Assembly: GCF_900119185.1 (NCBI RefSeq)
Contig: NZ_FPJE01000010.1
Location: forward strand, 124,001-188,000
Reading direction: 5' to 3'
Source of the DNA: Sinomicrobium oceani
GTDB lineage: Bacteria > Bacteroidota > Bacteroidia > Flavobacteriales > Flavobacteriaceae
DNA: 64,000 bases
Of this stretch, positions 1 through 8,355 are shown piece after piece (within the stretch, counting starts at the first letter, position 1; every line of letters starts with the position of its first letter). The notes beneath the pieces are model-generated. The model made no database searches. It was not told the origin of the DNA and saw only the letters and a program-made list of their open reading frames with translations. Both the position numbers and the translations under genes were made by a program.

Positions 1-16
1 CTAACAAACCAAAACA

Positions 17-2479
17 ATGAAAACCTTTGTAAAAAATCATATCAACATACTGTTATTATGCTTTCTGAGCATCACAGGAATGCAGTGTGCGGAACCTCAG
101 AGGGCTTCGGAAAAAACAGTAAAGATAGATCTTGATTTTTCCGGGCGCCGGCAGAAAGAAGTACATCATCCCGGGTATTTGCCCTGGAGGATCAATGAAG
201 GCGAAGAAGCAGAAAAAGAGATAGAGGGTGTAAAATTGCACCTCAGGGGCGATATATCCTCTTCCTGGTATAAGGCCGGGATACAGAAGGGAGGAGAAAA
301 CCTGCTGATCAACGACGGGCTTAGAGCCAAAAAGCAGGTAACACTCACCATAAGCGGACTTCCGGAAGGGGAGCACACTTTGCTTACCTACCACAACACC
401 TTCGACAGTCCGGAAGCCAAAGCATTTCGCCCGGTAAAGATTTATGTCAACGACCAACTCAGGGAAACAGTGTCTCCGAGTAACAGGGCTTTGCATATTG
501 CAGATGCGGGTATGGCCTATATTAAATTCACCGTAAAAGGTAACGAGAAAACAGTGATCCGTTTCGAAACCGGGACTTCCGGCGGAGTAGCCAATAAAAA
601 TCTCGTAATTAACGGTCTCGAAATCGATACTCCTGATAAAAGAAAACAGGTTTTTAATCCTTCGCCAAAAAATAACGACTGGCATGTGCAGGGGGCAGAA
701 TATCGCCTGGGTTGGGAAGCACCCGAAGGAAGCAGGACTTTCCGGGTTTATTTCGGAGAGGATAAAAGTACCGTGGCTGCTGCTACGACGGAGTCTCCGG
801 AATACCGGGGAGAACGCAGTGAAAAAACTTTTGATACCGGCAAACTGTACAGTAGGAATACCTATTACTGGCGGGTGGATGTCATTGATAATACCGGGGA
901 TATTACCCGTGGTACCGTCTGGTCTTTCCGCCCGGCGCAGCTGGCATTTCCCGGGGCGGAAGGTTACGGCCGTTATGCCATAGGTGGCAGGGGAGGAAAA
1001 GTCGTGGCGGTCACCAATCTCAACGACAGTGGTCCCGGAAGCCTTCGCGAAGCCGTAAACAATGATATAGGTCCGAGAACCATAGTGTTTAACGTATCCG
1101 GAAATATAAAACTTAAGTCCCGTCTGGTTGTTAACCAGCCTTATATCACCATAGCCGGACAAACCGCTCCGGGAAAAGGAATCTGTATAAGCCGTGCACC
1201 AGTCGGCCTTACCGGGAATGACGGTATTATCCGGTTCCTTAGAGTGCGTATAGGAGCCGGAAGAACTTTTGACGGAATGGGACTCACCGGGGCCGATCAC
1301 AGTATTATAGATCACTGTTCCATAAGCTGGACCATAGACGAATCGTTCAGTTCACGCGGGGCACATAACATTACTTTGCAACGAACCCTGATCTCCGAAG
1401 CCCTGAATGTAGCGGGGCATGGCAAGTACGAAAAAGGAAAAATGCACGGTTATGCGGCCTCCGTGGGAGGGGACGTGGGAAGTTTTCACCACAATCTTTT
1501 AGCGCATAATTACGGTCGCAACTGGAGTATGGCAGGCGGAGTTAACGGAGACGGTTATTATACCGGCCGGCTCGATATCCGTAATAATATTGTGTATAAT
1601 TGGGGACACCGTGCTACGGATGGCGGTGCCAACCAGGTCAATTTTGTCGGAAATTATTATAAACCGGGCCCCTCGACCAATTTCTTTTATGCGCTCAATG
1701 CACAACACGAAGGTGTAGGGCTCGGAAAGCAGCAATACTTCTTTGACGGTAATATAATGCCCGGCCATTTCGGAGTATCGGACCAGGAAAAAGGCCGGAC
1801 CATATCCGTTTCCGGTCTGGCGGAAGTTGATTATGAGACCTATGTGGAACAGCCGTTTTTTGAACCCTATGTGAAAACGCAATCCGCCGAAGAAGCTTTT
1901 AAAAATGTGCTGTCCGATGTAGGAGCCAACCAACCGGAACCCGACCAGCACGACAAGCGGATAATACGGGAAACAAGAGATGGTACCTTTACGTATAAGG
2001 GAAGTATCAGCGGACTCGAAGGGATGATAGACACCGAGAGCGATGCAGGCGGTTGGGAAGACTATCCCGAAGAGCAACGCGCTCCCGATTGGGACACCGA
2101 CCATGACGGATTGCCGGACTGGTGGGAAAACGCCCGGAACCTGAACCCGGCATCGCCGGAAGGAGATTTCTCCGACACCCATACCGACACGGATAAAGAC
2201 GGTTACACCGAACTCGACAATTACCTCGACTGGATGGCACAACCACATTATTTTATAAACCCGGGGGAGGAGATCACCATTTCCGGAGAAGATTTGTTTG
2301 CCGGATATGACGATCATCCGGAATACACGATCCCGGAACAGGATACTATGAAAACAACAGCAGAAAACGGAAAGATCACCGCAGTTGCCGTTAAACCCGG
2401 ATTTGCCGGTTTTGAAGTGGAAGTAAAAGATGCTGTCGGCGATACCATGCGCAGAAAAGTGAATGTGTTTGTAAAATAA
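17..2479 (+). CDS. PL1-type pectate lyase, multidomain, exported
   Basis: Probably cleaves alpha-1,4 galacturonan (pectate) by beta-elimination at the cell surface or in the periplasm. The N-terminal 24 residues form a signal peptide. Cys24 sits where a lipid anchor would be, but Gln at -1 makes the lipobox non-canonical. Residues about 30-215 look like a beta-sandwich accessory domain and about 217-305 like a fibronectin-III module (ends WRVDVIDNTGD). The parallel beta-helix lyase starts at about 309 with FPGAEGYG, followed by GGRGGK, SGPGSLREA and ITIAGQTAPG, and includes IIDHCSISW and NYYKPGP. All are typical of Bacteroidota PL1 enzymes. At about 693 a calcium-type motif (DTDHDGLPDWWE) precedes a C-terminal Ig-like tail. 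No type IX sorting domain is visible. Two shorter paralogs lie at 10,988 and 12,765. The start ATG follows an A-rich leader. The family call is firm; the exact substrate is inferred. Confidence 0.9.
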   Translation: MKTFVKNHINILLLCFLSITGMQCAEPQRASEKTVKIDLDFSGRRQKEVHHPGYLPWRINEGEEAEKEIEGVKLHLRGDISSSWYKAGIQKGGENLLINDGLRAKKQVTLTISGLPEGEHTLLTYHNTFDSPEAKAFRPVKIYVNDQLRETVSPSNRALHIADAGMAYIKFTVKGNEKTVIRFETGTSGGVANKNLVINGLEIDTPDKRKQVFNPSPKNNDWHVQGAEYRLGWEAPEGSRTFRVYFGEDKSTVAAATTESPEYRGERSEKTFDTGKLYSRNTYYWRVDVIDNTGDITRGTVWSFRPAQLAFPGAEGYGRYAIGGRGGKVVAVTNLNDSGPGSLREAVNNDIGPRTIVFNVSGNIKLKSRLVVNQPYITIAGQTAPGKGICISRAPVGLTGNDGIIRFLRVRIGAGRTFDGMGLTGADHSIIDHCSISWTIDESFSSRGAHNITLQRTLISEALNVAGHGKYEKGKMHGYAASVGGDVGSFHHNLLAHNYGRNWSMAGGVNGDGYYTGRLDIRNNIVYNWGHRATDGGANQVNFVGNYYKPGPSTNFFYALNAQHEGVGLGKQQYFFDGNIMPGHFGVSDQEKGRTISVSGLAEVDYETYVEQPFFEPYVKTQSAEEAFKNVLSDVGANQPEPDQHDKRIIRETRDGTFTYKGSISGLEGMIDTESDAGGWEDYPEEQRAPDWDTDHDGLPDWWENARNLNPASPEGDFSDTHTDTDKDGYTELDNYLDWMAQPHYFINPGEEITISGEDLFAGYDDHPEYTIPEQDTMKTTAENGKITAVAVKPGFAGFEVEVKDAVGDTMRRKVNVFVK

Positions 2480-2480
2480 T

Positions 2481-2526
2481 CCGGTGGCTTCGATACATTC
2501 CGGCGAAGCCGGAACACTCAGCCACC
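2481..2526. repeat. Nested-hairpin intergenic repeat, copy 1
   Basis: An outer stem GGTGGCT/AGCCACC encloses an inner stem TTCCGGC-gaa-GCCGGAA. The reverse complement closely matches 34,170-34,217, so this is a dispersed repeat present in both orientations. Here it lies directly after the stop codon of the first lyase and could also stabilise or end that transcript. There is no T-tract on the plus strand. Confidence 0.7.
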
Positions 2527-2565
2527 TCGGGACGTCTGTAACCTGTAATCAAACCAACAACAACA

Positions 2566-4593
2566 ATGAGAACATACAAAAGAGTATTATACATCATAAC
2601 ATGCTTCGTGGTTCACGGGATCACGGCCCAGGACAAATCCCTGGTAAATACCTCCGAAAGCCCTTATGCCCGGCTACGGGGAGCAGGACTGGCCGACGTG
2701 TCCTGGACCAATGGTTTCTGGAAGGAACAGTTCGATATTGCGAATAACAGTACCTTACCGTATATGTGGGATCTCTATCACGATGCAGAGACCACACATG
2801 CCTATCGCAATTTCGAAATCGCTGCCGGGCTGATGAAGGGAAAGCACGACGGTCCCTCTTTTCACGACGGGGATTTTTACAAGATCATGGAGGGCATGGC
2901 CGCCATGTACGCAGCCACCGGGGATAATACGCTCGACAGGCAACTCGATGAGGCCATAACCCTTTTAGCCGGAACACAACGGGAAGACGGCTATATACAT
3001 ACACCGGTACTTATTGAAGAACGCTGGGGCACCCTCGGAGAAGAAGAGCTGCAAAAACAGCTCGGTTTCGAAAAGTACAATATGGGCCACCTGATGACCG
3101 CCGCATGTGTACATTACCGGGCAACGGGGAAAGACAATTTTTTAAAAATAGCCAGGGGAGTCGCCGATTACCTTTATGATTTTTATAAAAAAGCATCGCC
3201 CGAACTGGCGCGCAATGCCATCTGTCCGTCCCACTATATGGGAATCGTAGAGATGTACAGGACCACCCGGGATGCCCGGTACCTCGAACTGGCGGAAAAC
3301 CTGGTAGACATTCGCGGAAAAACCGATGATGGCACCGACGACAACCAGGACCGGATCCCCTTCCGCGAACAGAAAAATGCCATGGGACATGCGGTCCGGG
3401 CCAATTACCTCTACGCCGGGGTAGCCGATCTGTATGCCGAAACCGGAGAAAAGGTACTCCTGGAAAACCTCCGGTCGATCTGGGAAGATGTGGCTTACCG
3501 GAAAATGTATATTACCGGGGCCTGTGGCGCCCTGTACGACGGGGTATCACCCGACGGGACTTCTTACGATCCGTCCGTAGTACAGAAAATACACCAGGCT
3601 TACGGCCGGCCATACCAGTTGCCTAACGCTACCGCACATAACGAAACCTGTGCCAATATCGGTAATGTACTGTGGAACTGGCGTATGTTGCAGCTCACAG
3701 GCGAAGCCAGGTATGCGGATATTATGGAACTGGCGCTCTACAACAGTGTGCTTTCCGGGATAAGTATCCGGGGAAAAGAATTTTTATATACCAATCCCTT
3801 ACTGGTGAGTAAGGACCTGCCCTTCGAACAACGCTGGGGCAATACCAGGCAGGGGTATATCGCCCTGTCCAACTGTTGTGCTCCCAATATCACCCGTACC
3901 ATAGCCGAAATCGGGAATTATGCCTATAGTTTTTCGGAGAAGGGAGTTTATATAAACCTCTACGGCAGTAACCGTTTGCAGACCGTGACGCCCGAGGGTT
4001 CGTCGCTGGTGCTGCGGCAGGAAACCGGTTACCCGTGGGACGGGGATATACAGATCGTCATGGAAGAGGTCCCTTCCGGGGAATACGGTATAAACCTCCG
4101 TATTCCGGGATGGAGTAAAGGAACAACGGTGGAAGTCAACGGGAAAGAAATAAGCGGAGTATCCGCACCGGGAACGTACCTGGAGTTAAAACGCAAATGG
4201 AAAAAGGGCGACAGGATAAGCCTCAGTCTCCCCATGACCGCAACATTGATGCAAGCCAATCCGCTTGTAGAAGAAGCCGCTAACCAGGTAGCCGTACAAC
4301 GCGGTCCGATAGTGTATTGCCTGGAATCGGCCGGTTTGCCGGAAGGAACGGATATCGGCCAGGTAGCACTGGATAGCAAGGAAGCTTTTACGCCGGTTCC
4401 CCTTACCATAGAAGGCAGGCAGGTAATGGCCCTTCACACCTCCGGGTATGGGGGGGAGAACAATAACTGGAACAATACCCTGTACAAACCTTTGCACAAA
4501 GACAATAACCGTATCGAGATGGAATTTGTCCCTTATTTTTCCTGGGGAAACAGGGAAGAAGGAGAAATGCGCGTATGGATGCCTTACCGTTGA
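2566..4593 (+). CDS. GH127-family (DUF1680) glycosidase, exported
   Basis: Related to beta-L-arabinofuranosidases and other GH127 enzymes acting on plant glycans. It has a signal peptide (about residues 1-21, ends ITAQ), an (alpha/alpha)6 barrel and a C-terminal beta-sandwich. The cysteine-glutamate zinc set of GH127 is present: Glu360 and Cys362 in HNETCAN, and Cys437-Cys438 in SNCCAPN, with spacing close to the characterised bifidobacterial enzyme. At the position 16 residues before Glu360, where that enzyme has the acid/base Glu, this protein has Gln344 (HQAYGRPYQLPN). That suggests a distinct clade or an altered mechanism. It lies between a pectate lyase and susC and is followed by a strong terminator, so it probably ends the first transcription unit. 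Some GH127 members act on RG-II aceric acid, so arabinose need not be the substrate. Confidence 0.88.
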   Translation: MRTYKRVLYIITCFVVHGITAQDKSLVNTSESPYARLRGAGLADVSWTNGFWKEQFDIANNSTLPYMWDLYHDAETTHAYRNFEIAAGLMKGKHDGPSFHDGDFYKIMEGMAAMYAATGDNTLDRQLDEAITLLAGTQREDGYIHTPVLIEERWGTLGEEELQKQLGFEKYNMGHLMTAACVHYRATGKDNFLKIARGVADYLYDFYKKASPELARNAICPSHYMGIVEMYRTTRDARYLELAENLVDIRGKTDDGTDDNQDRIPFREQKNAMGHAVRANYLYAGVADLYAETGEKVLLENLRSIWEDVAYRKMYITGACGALYDGVSPDGTSYDPSVVQKIHQAYGRPYQLPNATAHNETCANIGNVLWNWRMLQLTGEARYADIMELALYNSVLSGISIRGKEFLYTNPLLVSKDLPFEQRWGNTRQGYIALSNCCAPNITRTIAEIGNYAYSFSEKGVYINLYGSNRLQTVTPEGSSLVLRQETGYPWDGDIQIVMEEVPSGEYGINLRIPGWSKGTTVEVNGKEISGVSAPGTYLELKRKWKKGDRISLSLPMTATLMQANPLVEEAANQVAVQRGPIVYCLESAGLPEGTDIGQVALDSKEAFTPVPLTIEGRQVMALHTSGYGGENNNWNNTLYKPLHKDNNRIEMEFVPYFSWGNREEGEMRVWMPYR

Positions 4594-4645
4594 CCCTTCT
4601 TGCACAGTCAAGAATATAGTTGATAATCCGGATTCACCTTTCTGT

Positions 4646-4672
4646 AATTGAACCCCATTTGGGGTTCTTTTC
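4646..4672 (+). terminator. Rho-independent terminator after the GH127 gene
   Basis: A perfect stem GAACCCC-att-TGGGGTTC (4650-4667) is followed by TTTT. It lies about 50 bases after the stop codon and separates the GH127 gene from the susC/susD unit. Confidence 0.8.
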
Positions 4673-4989
4673 CGGGAAGGTGTTTTTTTGTAACAGAAGA
4701 TTGCGTTAAAAATTAAAAAGCAGTACAGTACAGGACACTTTATTAAAAATGATTAATGACATTTGACTACTCTGCATTTTAACAAGGGCTTTATTGCGAA
4801 ATTTATATTTTCGGAAAATGTACTTATAGCTAATCGGATAAGCCATATCCACAAAATATAAGTGCGAAGAAGAATCCGGATAAGTTGAAAAAAGAAGGAT
4901 TTCTCCCTGTTAATATGCAATCGATTACAACAATCAACTGATTGAATTCGAATTGTTTGTATTGATTAACTGACTAAAACCAATGCTAA
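4673..4989 (+). promoter_or_regulatory. A/T-rich susC leader and promoter region
   Basis: This gap, with no gene, should hold the promoter of the SusC/SusD transport unit. I could not find a confident Bacteroidota -33/-7 pair (TTG then TAnnTTTG). It contains the LacI-type operator listed separately and several short inverted motifs (CAATCAACTGATTG and ATTGATTAAC) within 70 bases of the start codon. Confidence 0.45.
4916..4929. promoter_or_regulatory. Putative LacI-family operator upstream of susC
   Basis: The 14-mer TGCAATCGATTACA is a near palindrome (12 of 14 positions symmetric) with the central CG typical of LacI-family sites. It lies 60 bases before the susC ATG. No LacI-family gene is in the window, so any regulator would be encoded elsewhere. 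The match is to a general LacI consensus recalled from knowledge, not to a scored motif. Confidence 0.45.
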
Positions 4990-7900
4990 ATGAAACACGA
5001 ATGTTTAAAGAGGTTGCTGCCGATGATTATTCTCCTCGGCAACATCATTGCTAACGCCCAGGGCAATTCGGATTCCCGGATATCCGGAACCGTAACCGAT
5101 GCCATGGGAGAACCGCTTCCCGGGGTAACGATTATGATTAAAGACACCAATACCGGAACCGTTTCTGATATGGACGGTAGTTTTGAGATCAGGGCTTCCC
5201 GGGGAGATGTAATACGCTTTTCCTATATAGGAATGAAAAGTGTAGAGCAGATTGTCGATGAAGCTTCGGTAATCAACATTGAGATGGAAGAAGATAATGC
5301 CTTGCTCGATGAGGTTGTGGTAGTTGGATATGGCGATCAGAAGAAGGAAGAGCTTACCGGTGCCATCCGCACTATAGATCCGGATGATGTCAGGGATCTT
5401 CCCGTATCCAATTTGTCAGAGTCCCTGAGGGGACAGATCCCGGGATTATCCGTATCAGGAGGTTCTACCCGGCCCGGAGAAGCTGCGACACTTCAGATCC
5501 GGCAGACGTTCGGATTTTCCAAAGATGGTAATACCACCTTACCGCTGGTAGTTATAGACGACATGATACAGGTAGACCCGGAAACGGGATTGCCTACGCT
5601 GGAAACATTCAACCGGTTAGATCCCTCCGAGATAGAAAGTATAACCATACTCAAGGATGGTTCTGCTGCGATTTACGGGGCGAGAGCTTCACAGGGAGCT
5701 ATCGTGGTAAAAACAAAAAGAGGTAAGATCGGAAAACCCACATTCAATTATTACAGCCAGTTTTCTTTTAACGATGCTGTTAGCCATAGTAAAACAATGA
5801 GTGCCTATGACTATGGGATCTGGCATAACCGGTTTTTAAAAGCCGATAACCGGGATAACGAAGGAAGAAATCTGTTTTCCGCAGAAGAACTCGAAGAAAT
5901 GAAAGCCCTTGATTACAACTGGCTGGACAAGGCCTGGTCTTCTTCAGGTCAGCAAAGACATTCCTTTAGCGTAAACGGCGGTACCGAAAAAGCGACTTAT
6001 TTTGCAGGAGTTACCTATTTTACCCAGGGGGCAAACCTCGGAGACCAGGATTACGACAAATGGAACTTCCGTACCGGGGTTAATGCCAAAATATCCGAAA
6101 GTTTCGACCTGTCTGCCTCTGTTTCCGGAAATTCCGGAAGTGTAGAAAAATCCTTTACCAAGGCGGCGGCCAATATCAGTGACAGCAGTTACGGCTCCAA
6201 AGCAGGAGGCGGTGAACAGGCCGATTACGGTTACCTGCTTCACATGCCCGGCTATATCCCGTGGGAAACAACGGTAGACGGGGAGCAATACTGGATGTCT
6301 CCCTTTCCCCGTACCGACCGCAACCTGGGGAGTGCCAACTCTAACAGGACCATTGCGGGATGGAATTACTTTGCGACCCTCAACAACGGATCAAGACAAA
6401 CGGAGGAAGATTTTATGTACAACTTCAATGTGTCGCTGACATATAAGGTCCCTTTTATCCAGGGGTTGTCTGTTAAAGGAACGTTTTCCAGAAACGAGAA
6501 CTCCGTGTACACCGAGCAGGTCCAGTTGCCTTACGAACTGGCGCGGATTACAAATTACAATAACGAAGGACGTCATCTGGCCAGTGCTGCGGAAGATTCG
6601 GACTATCGTATAGAAACCAATGAACGGAATGCCCGTGTGTATTACAACAACCGGAATACCAAAAGTACACAGGCCAACTTCTTCGTAAACTATGCGCGGA
6701 CCTTTGGCGATCATGATATCAGCGCCATGGTTTCCATGGAACGTTCCGAATCCAGTTATAAAAGCACGCGTCTCGCCTATGAAAATACATCTGCCGATTA
6801 CCTGGGTACCCACGAAACGGCAGGAGATCTATCCAATAATTCCACGTCCTACAAGGGCGAGGCCGGAACATTGTCATATTTAGGAAGGGTTAACTACAGC
6901 TATAAGTCCAGGTATTTATTTCAGTTTCTCTTTAGAAGCGATGCCTCTACCAAGTTTGCGCCCGAAAATTACTGGGGATTTTTTCCTTCGGTACAGTTGG
7001 GATGGATCATGTCCCGGGAAAATTGGTTTGAAGATGCACTGCCTTGGGTAGACTTTTTGAAAATACGGTATTCGGTAGGTAAAACAGGCAAAGACAATAT
7101 TAAAGCCTGGAGATGGAAACAGTATTACGATTTGTATACCGATAAAGGATTCCAGTTCGGAAGTGACGGCGGTCAACTCGGTAACGGGCTGTCTCCCAAA
7201 GTCAATCCCAATAGAAACGTAGGCTGGGATAAAACCATAAAACACAATGCAGGACTTGATTTTAATATACTGGATAACCGGTTACAGGTCACTGCCGATT
7301 TTTATTACGACAAGACCACCGATATGCTTACCAATATGGCGAGTTCTGCCGGAGTGCCGGTTTCGGTCGGTGGCGGATTCGCAGAGCAGAATTATGCAGC
7401 TGTCGATGCGTGGGGAGCAGAATTCAGTGTAAACTGGCGGGATGATATAGCCGATGATTTTTCTTATAATGTGGGGGTCAACTTTGGCTTTTCCAATAAT
7501 AAAGTTAAAAGATATCCGGATCAGGCGCTTCAGCATCCTTCTTTTAACGTCATAGAAGAAGGGGCCTCTCTGTTCTTCCCCGTATGGGGACTCGAAACCT
7601 GGAAGGGGACATCGAGCGGGGACGGAATTCTGCGTACTGACGAAGATATACAGAGTTACTGGAATTACCTGTCCGCCAATGCGGCATCTGCGGGAGTAGA
7701 TCCGATGTATTTCGATATTAATTCTATGGACGGAATGCGTAAAGGAATGATGGCCTATAACGATGTTGGAGGGCAGTTCGATGCAGAAAATGGTACCCAG
7801 GCCGGTCCGGACGGACAAATAACCAAGAATCTCGACTATGTAAAACTGGTCAGGAAAAACCGTACTTATGGTTTTACGACCAATCTCGGCATGGCGTACA

Positions 7901-8337
7901 AATCCGTCTATTTCAGAACACAGATACAAACTTCATGGGGCGGGATCCGCATGGTGGATATCGTAAAGCAGGGAACTTCCTCATCACATAATATGTGGGC
8001 ACATGAAAGTTACTGGACCGATATGTATGATCCGGATGATAATGTGGACGGAAAATATCCCAATCTCGCTTTCTATGATTATGTAGCCCAGCCTTCCGAT
8101 TTCTGGAAACTGAATACATTTTCATGTGCTATCCGTAACATGACCATAGGTTATGAACTTCCCAAGGAGTTTCTGTCGAAAGTATTTATAAACAGACTTA
8201 CCCTGGGAGTTACGGGGAACAATCTCTGGTTTCTGAACAATCCGTATCCCGATAATTACAGAAACATGTATGATAACTCTTATGTAAGTTATCCGACACT
8301 CAGAACGTGGACTGTAAATTTAAATGTGACTTTCTAA
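4990..8337 (+). CDS. SusC-like TonB-dependent outer-membrane transporter
   Basis: Imports oligosaccharides across the outer membrane together with the SusD-like protein encoded 18 bases downstream. It has a signal peptide (ends NIIANAQ), then a carboxypeptidase-regulatory-like beta-sandwich (about residues 29-105, ISGTVTDAMGEPLPGVTI). The SusC signature DEVVVVGYG follows near residue 108, then the plug domain (LRGQIPGLSV and KDGSAAIYGARASQGAIVV) and the 22-strand barrel, ending on the hydrophobic strand TWTVNLNVTF. Length (1115 aa) is normal for the family. No STN domain precedes the regulatory-like domain, so it is not the anti-sigma-signalling class of transporter. The gene context points to pectin-derived oligosaccharides as cargo. 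Confidence 0.96.
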   Translation: MKHECLKRLLPMIILLGNIIANAQGNSDSRISGTVTDAMGEPLPGVTIMIKDTNTGTVSDMDGSFEIRASRGDVIRFSYIGMKSVEQIVDEASVINIEMEEDNALLDEVVVVGYGDQKKEELTGAIRTIDPDDVRDLPVSNLSESLRGQIPGLSVSGGSTRPGEAATLQIRQTFGFSKDGNTTLPLVVIDDMIQVDPETGLPTLETFNRLDPSEIESITILKDGSAAIYGARASQGAIVVKTKRGKIGKPTFNYYSQFSFNDAVSHSKTMSAYDYGIWHNRFLKADNRDNEGRNLFSAEELEEMKALDYNWLDKAWSSSGQQRHSFSVNGGTEKATYFAGVTYFTQGANLGDQDYDKWNFRTGVNAKISESFDLSASVSGNSGSVEKSFTKAAANISDSSYGSKAGGGEQADYGYLLHMPGYIPWETTVDGEQYWMSPFPRTDRNLGSANSNRTIAGWNYFATLNNGSRQTEEDFMYNFNVSLTYKVPFIQGLSVKGTFSRNENSVYTEQVQLPYELARITNYNNEGRHLASAAEDSDYRIETNERNARVYYNNRNTKSTQANFFVNYARTFGDHDISAMVSMERSESSYKSTRLAYENTSADYLGTHETAGDLSNNSTSYKGEAGTLSYLGRVNYSYKSRYLFQFLFRSDASTKFAPENYWGFFPSVQLGWIMSRENWFEDALPWVDFLKIRYSVGKTGKDNIKAWRWKQYYDLYTDKGFQFGSDGGQLGNGLSPKVNPNRNVGWDKTIKHNAGLDFNILDNRLQVTADFYYDKTTDMLTNMASSAGVPVSVGGGFAEQNYAAVDAWGAEFSVNWRDDIADDFSYNVGVNFGFSNNKVKRYPDQALQHPSFNVIEEGASLFFPVWGLETWKGTSSGDGILRTDEDIQSYWNYLSANAASAGVDPMYFDINSMDGMRKGMMAYNDVGGQFDAENGTQAGPDGQITKNLDYVKLVRKNRTYGFTTNLGMAYKSVYFRTQIQTSWGGIRMVDIVKQGTSSSHNMWAHESYWTDMYDPDDNVDGKYPNLAFYDYVAQPSDFWKLNTFSCAIRNMTIGYELPKEFLSKVFINRLTLGVTGNNLWFLNNPYPDNYRNMYDNSYVSYPTLRTWTVNLNVTF

Positions 8338-8355
8338 CTTAAACCGGAAGATATT

